Source: Paracoccus isoporae (GTDB lineage Bacteria > Pseudomonadota > Alphaproteobacteria > Rhodobacterales > Rhodobacteraceae). From it: 64,000 bases of DNA. Every line of letters begins with the position of its first letter. The first letter of the stretch is position 1. Under the pieces are notes generated by a model that searched no databases, was not told where the DNA came from, and worked only from the letters and a program-made list of their open reading frames with translations. The stretch lies in the NCBI RefSeq assembly GCF_900101865.1, contig NZ_FNAH01000004.1, forward strand, positions 124,001 to 188,000, written 5' to 3'. The translations under genes were made by a program, and so were the position numbers. Below, in pieces: positions 1-8,122 of the stretch.

Positions 1-157
1 CATTGCGCCGCAACACAACCCGTATCGCAGCCCTAGCGGGACGCGCCGCCAAGCACAAGCTTACAAGCCGGTCACCGCATCGCAGCGCCGCCGATCCGCG
101 GCGCGGCCGCATCGCTGCCCGGGCCGGCCGGTCGCAGGGCCCGACGCCGCGCCTGAC

Positions 158-2428
158 TCAGAGAAGAAACAGGTCATCCGCCAGAGCATCGGCGTTGTGC
201 AACCCGTTGATCCGCACCATGTTGCCCGCACCCAGATCCAGCACCAGATTGCCGCCGCGCATCATCGCGCCGTCCACCACATCCGCCACCGTCCGCGCCC
301 CGTTATGCAGCGCCCCGCGCGAGATATAGAGCTCGTCCACATCGTTGCGGAAATCGCCGATGAACAGGGTGCCGCGCTGAAACACGAAATCATCCGCGCC
401 GAGCCCGCCATAGGCGGTGTTCTGGCCCAGATCGCTCACCAGCCAGTCATCGCCCGCCCCGCCGTAAAGCCGGTCGGTCCCGGCGCCGGCGACCAGCGTG
501 TCCTGTCCCATCTGGCCTTGCAGCAGGTCATTGCCGGACCGTCCGCGCAACGCGTCATTGCCGGCATTGCCGAGCAGCACATTGTCCCACGCATTCCCCG
601 AGATCCGGTCATTTCCGTTGCCACCATGGACATTCTCGACACCGATCATCACGTCGCCCGCGGCGTTTCCGGCATTCTGGCCCTGCATCACCAGGTCCAC
701 CACCGCGGCCTGGTTGCCCCAATAGGCCGCGACATCCTTGCCCAGCCCGCCATTGAGCGTGTCCGGCCCCTGACCGCCGACCAGCGTGTCGTCCCCGGCC
801 GCCCCCAGCAGCGAATCGGCGCCGAATTTTCCGATCAGGTAATCCTGCCCGGTGCCGCCATAGATGCGGTCGCTGCCGCCGCGCCCGTCCAGCCAGTCAT
901 TTCCGCCGCCGCCATTCAGCACGTTGTCGCCGTGATTGCCGAATTGCCGGTCATTGCCGTCGCCCGACACGATCCGCTCGATCCCGGTGATCCGGTCGCC
1001 CGCGGTCTCGCCACGGTTCTGCGCCTGTTCGATCAGATCCACGACCGAGGCCGAGTGACCGATAATCAGCGTATCGAACCCGTCCCCGCCGCTGATCTGA
1101 TCCGGCCCGGAGCCGCCCTGGATCCGGTCATTGCCGGCGTCCCCGATCAGCGTGTCACGCCCGTCGCCGCCGATGAGATGATCATTTCCGCCGCGGCCGT
1201 TCAGATAGTCGTTGCCGGCCCCGCCGCCCAGGGTGTTCCAGACATGGGTGCCATAGATGAAATCATCTCCCGACCCGCCGATGAACCGCTCGATCCCGGT
1301 ATAGACATCGCCGCGCGCATCGCCGGTCGTGTCGCTTGGTGAGGCGAGATCGAAATGCACCCCGCCTCCGCCAAGCAGCATCGTGTCGATCCCCGCCCCG
1401 CCATCGAGCTGGTCCGCGCCGGCACCGCCCGACAGCGTGTCATCGCCATTCCCGCCGATCAGCGTGTCGCGCCCCTCGGCGCCGAACAGAAGATCGTTGC
1501 CGTCACGGCCCTCCAGATGGTCATTGCCGGACCTTCCGTCCAGCCGGTTCCTGGCCGCGTTGCCCAGGACCACGTCGCCGGCATGAGAGCCGACGACACG
1601 CTCGATCACGGTCTTGCCCTCGATCACCAGGTTACCAACCGCCCCGAAAGCCGAACCGATGCCGCCCGGCGACAGATCCAGCGTCACCGGATCGGTCTCG
1701 CCGCTGAAATCCAGCAGGTCGTCGCCGCCACGGTCGATGATGGTCATCGAGAATGGATCGTCCAGCTCACCCTTGACGATGGCGCTGCTGATCATGCCGT
1801 AAAGACCGGTGGCATTGCTGTTGTGGAAATAGGTGGTGTTGCCCGCGCCGACGGCGCTGCTGATGCCATAGATCGTCTCGTATCCCACCATGTCCGCCAG
1901 CATCGGCGTCAGCACCGGCGCGCGGGTCGCGTCGATGAAGGTGTTCTCCTTCTGATTGAAATAGGACATCACCGTCATCTGCCAACTGTCATTGGCAAAC
2001 AGATTGTCGCGCCCGTACTCGCCGCTGGCATCATACGGGCCCGGATGCCCCAGCCCGAGCGCGTGCCCGAGCTCATGCACCCAGCTATGATAGGTATAGC
2101 TGCCAATCCCGCCGCCATGCTTGTCGAGTAAATTCGTCCCGACATTCACCGTCGGCCTGTCCAGCCCCCGCTCCCAGCTTGTCAGACCGCCATTGCGTGA
2201 ATCGGTCAGGATCACATCCGCGTTGGGCGAGGAGACCTCGTAGAACTGGGTGCCGAGCAGCGACCAGGCCTGCAGCGCCAGCCGGGCGGTGTCCGCATTG
2301 TCCGGGCGCAGGGCGCTCAGATTGACCTGAACCGGCCCGTCACCCAGCCGCGGCTGCGAGCTGGTGCGCTGATCCCAGAAAATGTTGGTCATGTAATGGG
2401 CAAAACCGCCCGCAGTGGTCGTTTGCAT
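158..2428 (-). CDS. Secreted RTX metalloprotease, serralysin-like (peptidase M10)
   Basis: This is probably a secreted zinc endopeptidase exported by a type I system. The N-terminal domain carries the metzincin zinc motif HELGHALGLGH at about residues 118-128 and a Met-turn (VMSY) near residue 154. From about residue 285 to 690 there are many glycine- and aspartate-rich nonapeptides of the GGxGxDxLxG type, which in RTX proteins bind calcium after export. There is no Sec signal peptide, and the protein ends in a short hydrophobic DDLFLL tail, as expected for a C-terminal type I secretion signal. At 756 aa it is longer than classical serralysins (about 480 aa) because the repeat region is expanded. 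No ABC exporter or membrane fusion gene lies in this window; sequence to the left of it is not visible. The gene is divergent from the next operon. Confidence 0.9.
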   Translation of the reverse strand: MQTTTAGGFAHYMTNIFWDQRTSSQPRLGDGPVQVNLSALRPDNADTARLALQAWSLLGTQFYEVSSPNADVILTDSRNGGLTSWERGLDRPTVNVGTNLLDKHGGGIGSYTYHSWVHELGHALGLGHPGPYDASGEYGRDNLFANDSWQMTVMSYFNQKENTFIDATRAPVLTPMLADMVGYETIYGISSAVGAGNTTYFHNSNATGLYGMISSAIVKGELDDPFSMTIIDRGGDDLLDFSGETDPVTLDLSPGGIGSAFGAVGNLVIEGKTVIERVVGSHAGDVVLGNAARNRLDGRSGNDHLEGRDGNDLLFGAEGRDTLIGGNGDDTLSGGAGADQLDGGAGIDTMLLGGGGVHFDLASPSDTTGDARGDVYTGIERFIGGSGDDFIYGTHVWNTLGGGAGNDYLNGRGGNDHLIGGDGRDTLIGDAGNDRIQGGSGPDQISGGDGFDTLIIGHSASVVDLIEQAQNRGETAGDRITGIERIVSGDGNDRQFGNHGDNVLNGGGGNDWLDGRGGSDRIYGGTGQDYLIGKFGADSLLGAAGDDTLVGGQGPDTLNGGLGKDVAAYWGNQAAVVDLVMQGQNAGNAAGDVMIGVENVHGGNGNDRISGNAWDNVLLGNAGNDALRGRSGNDLLQGQMGQDTLVAGAGTDRLYGGAGDDWLVSDLGQNTAYGGLGADDFVFQRGTLFIGDFRNDVDELYISRGALHNGARTVADVVDGAMMRGGNLVLDLGAGNMVRINGLHNADALADDLFLL

Positions 2429-2576
2429 GCCTGTCCCTACCTAACCTGCGTTTGCGATATTCTGCCTTAATTTCCGTGATATGGCTACCCCTGTCGGCAT
2501 TTGCGATCCCGCTTCCGGCTTGCATCCGCCCGCCTGCGACGCCATCTGCAAGTCAAAGGCAGGTGACAGGCTGGAC

Positions 2577-3800
2577 ATGGACAAGATCGACCTTCCCGAG
2601 CGCCCCGGCTGGCGCGACCGGGCACAGGAGCTGGGATTTACCTTCGCGGATATGGAGGGGGAACCCTATTGGGAGGAAAGCTCGGCCTACCGGCTGTCGC
2701 TCAACCAGATCGAGGATGATATCGAGGACCCGGCAACCGAATTGCACGAGATGGCCCGCGCGGCGGTGGCCGACGCCGTCACCAGCGAGGACTGGATGAC
2801 GCGCATGGCCATCCCGACCGCGCATTGGGATCTGGTTGCGCAAAGCTGGCAGGACGGCGAGCCGGAACTTTATGGCCGTATGGACCTGGCTTATGACGGG
2901 CATGGCCCGGCCAAGCTGCTGGAGTACAATGCCGACACACCGACCTCGCTCTACGAATCCGCCTCCTTCCAGTGGCTCTGGCTGGAGGAGCAGCAGCAGC
3001 TCGGCGTTCTTTCGCCCCAGACCGATCAGTTCAACGGCATCTACGAGGCGCTCGTCATGCGATGGGCGCAGATCGCGTCCGAGGGCACGGATGTCCACTT
3101 CGCCGCCGACCGCAACAACCCGGAGGATTACGCGACCGTCGAAACCCTGGCCTATGCCGCGCGCGAGGCCGGGCTGGGCGCGCATTTCACCGATCTGGCC
3201 GGGATCGGGCTGACCGAGGACGGGCAGTTCGCCGACGATCAGGACCGCGTGATCGGCACGCTGTTCAAGCTCTATCCGTGGGAGGACATGCTGCGCGACG
3301 ATTTCGCCCGGCATCTCGAAGCAGCGGGCGCGCGCTATATCGAGCCGCCCTGGAAGGCGCTCGTATCCAACAAGGCGATCCTGCCGCTTCTGTGGCAGAT
3401 CTATCCCGGTCACCCCAACCTGCTGCCGGCGTTTTTCGAGGCTGACATCGCCGATGCGCTGCAGGGCGGCAGCCCGCCCGCCCATCTGGCCCGCGCCTTT
3501 GCCGCGGCAGAACCGGCGCTTGCGGCAGGCCACGTCTCCAAACCCATCTTCTCGCGCGAGGGGGCGGGGGTGGTGATCCGCGAAAACGGGCGCGACACCG
3601 AACGCGCGCCCGATGACAGCTATGACGACCACCCGCGCATCGTGCAGGCGCTCGCGCCACTGCCGGAGATGGGCGGGTTCTACCCGGTGATCGGCGCATG
3701 GATCATTGGACAAGCCTGCGCCGGCATGGGAATACGGGAGGACCGATCCCGGATCACCCACAACCTGTCGCGCTTCAAGCCGCATTTCATCGAGGGCTGA
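2577..3800 (+). CDS. ygiC: Glutathionylspermidine synthase-like ATP-grasp ligase (YgiC family)
   Basis: This 407-aa protein belongs to the family of the C-terminal ATP-grasp domain of glutathionylspermidine synthetase, which includes E. coli YgiC. The N-terminus (PERPGWRDRAQELGFTF) and the ATP-grasp segments (YNADTPTSLYE near residue 115, SREGAGVVIREN near residue 325) are typical. An upstream in-frame ATG exists at 2481, but the family N-terminus fits the ATG at 2577, which follows a weak AGGTGA-like site. The real acceptor and donor substrates of stand-alone YgiC proteins are not firmly known, so amine ligation is a family-level prediction. Two bases separate its stop from the YgiB-like gene, the same pairing seen in E. 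coli. Confidence 0.85.
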   Translation: MDKIDLPERPGWRDRAQELGFTFADMEGEPYWEESSAYRLSLNQIEDDIEDPATELHEMARAAVADAVTSEDWMTRMAIPTAHWDLVAQSWQDGEPELYGRMDLAYDGHGPAKLLEYNADTPTSLYESASFQWLWLEEQQQLGVLSPQTDQFNGIYEALVMRWAQIASEGTDVHFAADRNNPEDYATVETLAYAAREAGLGAHFTDLAGIGLTEDGQFADDQDRVIGTLFKLYPWEDMLRDDFARHLEAAGARYIEPPWKALVSNKAILPLLWQIYPGHPNLLPAFFEADIADALQGGSPPAHLARAFAAAEPALAAGHVSKPIFSREGAGVVIRENGRDTERAPDDSYDDHPRIVQALAPLPEMGGFYPVIGAWIIGQACAGMGIREDRSRITHNLSRFKPHFIEG

Positions 3801-3802
3801 CC

Positions 3803-4423
3803 ATGACCGCACCGCTTCGCACCCCCATCCGCAAACGCTCGCGCCGCGTGGCGCTGATGCTGGCCGGCAGCGCCGTTCTGGGCCTCGCCGCCTGCGAAGA
3901 GGAAAAGACCGACGCCGCCGCCTTCCCCGACCTGCAAAGCTGCGTGGCCGAGGCGCAGAACGGCTCGCTCTTCTTCACGGTGGAGGATTGCGAGACCCAG
4001 TTCGCGCAGGCCCAGCAGACGCATCTGGAAACCGCGCCGCGCTACGAATCCAAGGAGCTGTGCGAACAGGAACACGGCGCAGGGAATTGCGAGGGCGACC
4101 CGGCGGCGCAGAACCAGTCCGGCGGCGGGTCGATCTTCATGCCGCTGTTCATGGGCTATATGCTCGGCTCGATGCTGGGTGGCAATCGCGGGGTGATGTC
4201 GCAGCCCATGGTGCGCACCGCGCAGGGCGGGTTTGCCACGCCCGACGGCAAGCAGAGCTTCGCGACCAATCGCGGCACCGGGCGGGTGGCCGGATCGGCC
4301 TTCACCAAGGCCCCTGCGACCATCGGCAAGGCCCCGATGAGTGCCGCACAGGTCCGCCAGCGGGGCGGGTTCGGCGCGTCGTCCACCGCGCGCGGCGGTG
4401 CGTCGCGCAGCTATGGCGGCTGA
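3803..4423 (+). CDS. ygiB: DUF1190 (YgiB-like) putative lipoprotein
   Basis: The 206-aa product resembles E. coli YgiB: a basic N-terminus, a hydrophobic segment ending in a lipobox (GLAAC, Cys about 31), paired cysteines in the conserved CVAEAQ and APRYESKELCEQEHG regions, then a glycine- and methionine-rich stretch (FMPLFMGYMLGSMLGG) and a low-complexity Ser/Gly/Arg tail. It is probably anchored at the cell envelope. It follows ygiC by 2 nt and so is almost certainly co-transcribed; the conserved pairing suggests a shared, still undefined envelope role. The ATG at 3803 sits directly after the ygiC stop codon; longer in-frame starts would overlap ygiC and lose the lipoprotein signal. Confidence 0.8.
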   Translation: MTAPLRTPIRKRSRRVALMLAGSAVLGLAACEEEKTDAAAFPDLQSCVAEAQNGSLFFTVEDCETQFAQAQQTHLETAPRYESKELCEQEHGAGNCEGDPAAQNQSGGGSIFMPLFMGYMLGSMLGGNRGVMSQPMVRTAQGGFATPDGKQSFATNRGTGRVAGSAFTKAPATIGKAPMSAAQVRQRGGFGASSTARGGASRSYGG

Positions 4424-4459
4424 CCGGGCGACCGATTCACATCCATCCACCGCCACGAA

Positions 4460-4485
4460 AAACGGCGCCCCGCGGGACGCCGTTT
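4460..4485. terminator. Hairpin between convergent ygiB and acpP
   Basis: Arms AAACGGCG (4460-4467) and CGCCGTTT (4478-4485) are perfect reverse complements with a GC-rich loop. The A/T ends give a short T run on either strand, so it can act as a bidirectional terminator for ygiB (plus) and acpP (minus). Confidence 0.7.
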
Positions 4486-4511
4486 CGCAGTCGGTGACTG
4501 TCAGGGACGGA

Positions 4512-4745
4512 TCAGACCGCGCCCTTGATGAAATTCACGGCGTCGCCGAAGGTCTGGATGGTCTCGGCGGCGTCATCCGGGATCTCGATGCCGAATTCTT
4601 CTTCGAACGCCATGACCAGCTCGACGGTGTCGAGGCTGTCCGCACCCAGATCGTCGATGAACGAGGCCGATTCGACGACCTTGTCTTCATCCACGCCGAG
4701 ATGCTCGACGACGATTTTCTTAACGCGATCAGCAATATCGCTCAT
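4512..4745 (-). CDS. acpP: Acyl carrier protein
   Basis: This 77-aa acidic protein is the acyl carrier protein of type II fatty acid synthesis. Ser36 in the [10 protein letters not shown] motif is the site for the 4'-phosphopantetheine arm. Length and sequence match the family over its whole length. It is the last gene of the minus-strand run fabD - racemase - fabG - acpP, but a 215-nt gap containing its own candidate promoter separates it from fabG. It also supplies acyl groups to OlsB, encoded 7 kb away. Confidence 0.98.
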   Translation of the reverse strand: MSDIADRVKKIVVEHLGVDEDKVVESASFIDDLGADSLDTVELVMAFEEEFGIEIPDDAAETIQTFGDAVNFIKGAV

Positions 4746-4829
4746 GTCTGTTCCTCATGTTCGCGGGCATCTGCCCAATGGTTGCGGCCATGCCGCGATG
4801 CCGGGGTGTCCCCCATGGCCTCAAATCGG

Positions 4830-4857
4830 GATATAGCAGCCACTTGGGTCCATGCAA
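4830..4857 (-). promoter_or_regulatory. Candidate sigma70 promoter for acpP
   Basis: Read on the minus strand, TTGCAT (4857-4852) and TATATC (4835-4830) are separated by 16 nt. This would start transcription about 80 nt upstream of the acpP start codon, allowing acpP to be expressed more strongly than the genes before it. Confidence 0.5.
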
Positions 4858-4960
4858 CCGCTTTTGCCCGATTTTCCGCCGCGATCCGCGCGGAAACCTG
4901 CCTGAAAGGACAGGTCCGATCGGGCCGCGCCGCGCGGCGCCGCGGGGCGCCTTGCGGCGC

Positions 4961-5698
4961 TCAGATCATCGCCATTCCGCCATTCACATGCAGCGTGGCG
5001 CCGGTGACATAGCCCGCCTCCGGGCTGGAAAGATACAGCGCCGCGGCGGCGATATCGTCGGGCGATCCCATTGACCCGGCGGGAATCTGTGTCAGGATCT
5101 TGCCCTTCTGGTCGTCGTTCAGCTTGTCGGTCATCGCGGTCGCGATAAATCCCGGCGCGATGCAGTTGACGGTGATGTTGCGGCTCGCCACCTCATAGGC
5201 CAGCGATTTCGACATCCCCACCAGACCGGCCTTCGCGGCGGCGTAGTTCCCCTGCCCCGGATTGCCGGTGGTGCCGACGACGCTGGTGATGTTCACGATC
5301 CGGCCCCAACGCGCCTTCATCATGCCGCGCAGCACCGCCCGGCACAGCCGGAAGCTGGAGGTCAGGTTCACGTCGATGACCTGCGCCCATTCCTCGTCAG
5401 ACATGCGCATGAAGATGTTGTCGCGGGTGATGCCGGCATTGTTTACCAGAATATCAATTCCCCCCATCGCCTCGGTCGCGGCCTTGGGGAGCGCCTCGAC
5501 CGCCTCCGCATCGCCGAGATTGGCGGTCACGACATGGGCGCGCTCACCCAGACGCCCGGCGAGGTCGTTCAGCGGCGCCTCGCGCGTGCCCGACAGCGCA
5601 ACGGTGGCCCCGGCTGCGTGCAGCGCCTCGGCCACCGCGCCGCCAATCCCGCCCGACGCGCCGGTGATGAGCGCGCGTTTTCCCGTCAGATCAAACAT
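4961..5698 (-). CDS. fabG: 3-oxoacyl-[acyl-carrier-protein] reductase
   Basis: FabG reduces 3-oxoacyl-ACP with NADPH in each elongation cycle. The 245-aa short-chain dehydrogenase has the TGASGGIG cofactor motif near residue 12, the NNAG motif, a catalytic Ser in NITSVVG, and the Tyr/Lys pair in NYAAAKAG. The start at 5698 gives the family N-terminus MFDLTGKRALITG and follows a good AGGAGA site; longer in-frame starts are spurious. It overlaps the 3' end of the upstream racemase-family gene by 8 nt, which suggests translational coupling. Confidence 0.96.
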   Translation of the reverse strand: MFDLTGKRALITGASGGIGGAVAEALHAAGATVALSGTREAPLNDLAGRLGERAHVVTANLGDAEAVEALPKAATEAMGGIDILVNNAGITRDNIFMRMSDEEWAQVIDVNLTSSFRLCRAVLRGMMKARWGRIVNITSVVGTTGNPGQGNYAAAKAGLVGMSKSLAYEVASRNITVNCIAPGFIATAMTDKLNDDQKGKILTQIPAGSMGSPDDIAAAALYLSSPEAGYVTGATLHVNGGMAMI

Positions 5699-6401
5699 AA
5701 GTCTCTCCTGTCTCGAATGAGGCGGCCTCGATCGCCGCCCGGCAATGGATCTCGACCGTGTCGAAGACCGGGGCTGGCACATTGTCGGCATTCAGCAGCA
5801 GCCCGACCTCCGTGCAGCCCAGAATGACGCAATCCGCCCCGGCCGCGACCAGATCGGCCGCCGCGGCCTCATAGGTGCGACGGCTGTCTTCGCGCACATC
5901 GTCGCGCACCAGCTCGTCGAAGATGATGCGGTGGATCTCGCCGCGGGTGGCGGCGTCGGGCAGCACCGGGGACAGCCCGGCGGCCTCCAGCCGGTCCAGA
6001 TAGAAGCGTTTTTCCATCGTATACGCCGTCCCGATCAGCCCCGGACGGCGCAACCCGGCGGCGCTGATCGCATCGGCCGTGGCGTCGGCGATATGCACCA
6101 GCGGGGCCGCGATGGCAGCGGCCACAGGGGCCGCAACCAGATGCATGGTGTTGGCGGCGATCAGCATGACCCCGGCCCCCGCCCCCTCCAGCCGTTGCGC
6201 GGCCTCGGCCAGCATCTCTCCCAGCCCGTCCCAATCGCCTGCCTCCTGACGCGCGGCGATCTGGGCGAAATCGAAGGAGTGCAGCAGCAGCGGTGCGGAG
6301 TGCAGACCACCCAGCCGATCGGCCGCCATCCGGTTCAGCGTGGCATAGTAATGGGCGGTGGAGACCCAGGACATGCCGCCGAGAATGCCGATCGGCCGCA
6401 T
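5691..6401 (-). CDS. Aspartate/glutamate racemase family protein (YgeA-like), atypical active site
   Basis: This 236-aa protein belongs to the cofactor-independent Asp/Glu racemase family: N-terminus IGILGGMSWVST, a mid motif ANTMH, and a second-half motif GCTEVGLLL. Members normally use two cysteines. The second (in GCTE) is present, but the first, seen in E. coli YgeA as CTNTMH, is replaced by alanine (AANTMH, about residue 82). Racemase activity is therefore uncertain; a one-cysteine enzyme with one-sided specificity or another reaction is possible. The ATG at 6401 overlaps the fabD stop by one base (TGATG) and its 3' end overlaps fabG by 8 nt, so it is embedded and coupled between two fatty-acid genes. 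Confidence 0.85.
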   Translation of the reverse strand: MRPIGILGGMSWVSTAHYYATLNRMAADRLGGLHSAPLLLHSFDFAQIAARQEAGDWDGLGEMLAEAAQRLEGAGAGVMLIAANTMHLVAAPVAAAIAAPLVHIADATADAISAAGLRRPGLIGTAYTMEKRFYLDRLEAAGLSPVLPDAATRGEIHRIIFDELVRDDVREDSRRTYEAAAADLVAAGADCVILGCTEVGLLLNADNVPAPVFDTVEIHCRAAIEAASFETGETYV

Positions 6402-7330
6402 CAAGCGTCCTTCAGCGCGGCGATATCGGCGGGGGTGCCCACGGCGCGGGTCTCGGCACCCTTGGCGATGCGCTTGATCATGCCCGAGAGCGCCTTGCCG
6501 GCGCCGATTTCCCAGAACTCTGTGACGCCCGCGCCCGACAGGAACTCGATGGATTCACGCCAGCGGACGGAACCCGTGACCTGTTCCACCAGCAGGCGGC
6601 GGATCGCGCCGGGTTCGATCACCGGCTCGGCGCGGACATTGGCGATCACCGGCACGGCGGGGGGCTGGATGTCGATCGCCGCCAGCGCATCGGCCATGGC
6701 GGCGGCGGCGGGCTGCATCAGCACGCAGTGAAACGGCGCCGAGACCGGCAGCATCAGCGCCCGCTTGGCGCCACGCTCCTTGGCCAGCACGGTGGCGCGC
6801 TCCACCGCGTCCTTGTGGCCCGAGATCACCACCTGCGCCGGGTCATTGTCATTCGCGGCCTGGCATACTTCATCGCCCGCCGCTTCGCGCGCGATCTCGT
6901 CCACCGCGGCGAAATCCAGCCCGAGAATGGCGGCCATCGCGCCCACACCCACCGGCACGGCGTCCTGCATAGCCTGCCCGCGCAGCCGCAGCAGCCGCGC
7001 GGTATCGGCCAGGCTCAGCGCGCCGGCGGCGCAGAGCGCGGAATATTCGCCCAGCGAATGGCCCGCGACGTAATCGGCCTGGGCGATGTTGATGCCCTCG
7101 CTCTCCAGTGCGCGGAATGCGGCCATGCTGGTTGCCATCAGGGCCGGTTGCGCATTGCGGGTCAGGGTCAGCTCGTCGGCCTCGCCGTCCCAGATCAGCC
7201 GGGACAGATCCTCGCCAAGCGCCTCATCGACCTCGCGGAACACGTCCATCGCGGCGGGATAGGTCTCGGCCAGTTCGCGGCCCATGCCGATGCTCTGAGC
7301 ACCCTGTCCGGGAAATACGAATGCGCGCAT
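6401..7330 (-). CDS. fabD: Malonyl-CoA:ACP transacylase
   Basis: FabD moves malonyl groups from CoA to ACP. The 309-aa protein has the acyltransferase motifs FPGQGAQSIGMG at the N-terminus, the nucleophile elbow GHSLGEYSA (Ser about 92) and the catalytic His in SAPFHCVLM (about 201). The ATG at 7330 is preceded by GAGGGG at good spacing; the longer frame to 7429 has no family match. It is the first gene of the run fabD - racemase - fabG. Confidence 0.96.
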   Translation of the reverse strand: MRAFVFPGQGAQSIGMGRELAETYPAAMDVFREVDEALGEDLSRLIWDGEADELTLTRNAQPALMATSMAAFRALESEGINIAQADYVAGHSLGEYSALCAAGALSLADTARLLRLRGQAMQDAVPVGVGAMAAILGLDFAAVDEIAREAAGDEVCQAANDNDPAQVVISGHKDAVERATVLAKERGAKRALMLPVSAPFHCVLMQPAAAAMADALAAIDIQPPAVPVIANVRAEPVIEPGAIRRLLVEQVTGSVRWRESIEFLSGAGVTEFWEIGAGKALSGMIKRIAKGAETRAVGTPADIAALKDA

Positions 7331-7394
7331 GATGATGCCCCTCGGTTGATGGTTTCCCCGTCCTAGCGCGGCGGGCGAGGGGCGGCAACAGAAA

Positions 7395-7423
7395 GGGGCG
7401 CGAACCCTGACGGTCCGCGCCCC
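7395..7423 (-). terminator. Terminator downstream of ndk
   Basis: Twelve-base arms (7395-7406 and 7412-7423) pair with one mismatch around a 5-nt loop. On the minus strand the stem is followed by CTTTCTGTT. It lies between ndk and fabD and should separate the two transcription units. Confidence 0.65.
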
Positions 7424-7445
7424 GCACAAGACCTGCGATGCAGGA

Positions 7446-7868
7446 TCAGCCGACCAGTTCGAGGCCGGAGAAGAAGAAGGCGATTTCGCGTGCCGCCGAT
7501 TCCGGGCTGTCGGAGCCGTGGGCCGAGTTTTCGCCCTTGGACAGCGCGAATTCCTTGCGGATCGTGCCTTCGGCGGCTTCCGCCGGGTCGGTCGCGCCCA
7601 TCACTTCGCGGTTCTTGGCGATGGCGTTTTCACCGGCCAGAACCTGCACCACGACCGGCTCCGACGACATGAACTCGCACAGCTCGGCATAGAACGGGCG
7701 CTCGCTGTGTTCGGCGTAGAACGCGCCAGCCTGTGCAGGCGAAAGATGGATGCGCTTGGAGGCGACGACGCGCAGCCCGGCTTCCTCGAATTTCGAGATG
7801 ATCTTGCCGGTCAGGTTGCGCTTGGTGGCGTCGGGTTTGATGATCGAGAGCGTCAGCTCGGTAGCCAT
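7446..7868 (-). CDS. ndk: Nucleoside diphosphate kinase
   Basis: Ndk transfers the gamma phosphate between nucleoside di- and triphosphates through a phosphohistidine. The 140-aa protein matches the family end to end: [13 protein letters not shown] at the start, REVMGATDP in the middle and the catalytic His in [10 protein letters not shown] near residue 117. The start at 7868 gives the usual MATELTLS N-terminus; the longer frame is not supported. The unusual 11-bp repeat array lies about 155-220 nt upstream. Confidence 0.97.
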   Translation of the reverse strand: MATELTLSIIKPDATKRNLTGKIISKFEEAGLRVVASKRIHLSPAQAGAFYAEHSERPFYAELCEFMSSEPVVVQVLAGENAIAKNREVMGATDPAEAAEGTIRKEFALSKGENSAHGSDSPESAAREIAFFFSGLELVG

Positions 7869-8022
7869 TTGGATAACTCCGTCAGGATGGGCGCGGCGCG
7901 GCCGCGCGTCAATTCTGGGCGGCACCTAGCATGGCGATAGCGGGTTGAAAACCCGTGATTGCGATCCCGCGCGGCGGTCCGCAGGGCGGTTTGCGGCGCG
8001 CCTTTCGGGGCCCTCAAGGAGA

Positions 8023-8089
8023 GGGCACGGGGCGTGCACAACCTGTGCACCGGGTGTACACCGTTCGTGCACCGTTCTGCGCACGCGCA
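8023..8089. repeat. Helically phased 11-bp GTGCAC repeat array
   Basis: Four clear units follow each other at exactly 11-bp steps: GTGCACAACCT (8034), GTGCACCGGGT (8045), GTACACCGTTC (8056) and GTGCACCGTTC (8067). Degenerate copies flank them: GGGCACGGGGC at 8023 and GCGCACG at 8079. The core GTGCAC is itself palindromic. The array lies in the 254-nt gap between the sulfotransferase 3' end and ndk, upstream of ndk. One helical turn per unit would place all cores on one face of the DNA, as in an operator array. No function is known to me. Confidence 0.75.
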
Positions 8090-8122
8090 ACATGGCCCGC
8101 GCCCCGCCACGCACAGGCGGTC

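Noticed and set aside
8034-8077. CRISPR array
   Set aside because: Units are 11 bp and contiguous, with no unique spacers and no cas genes.
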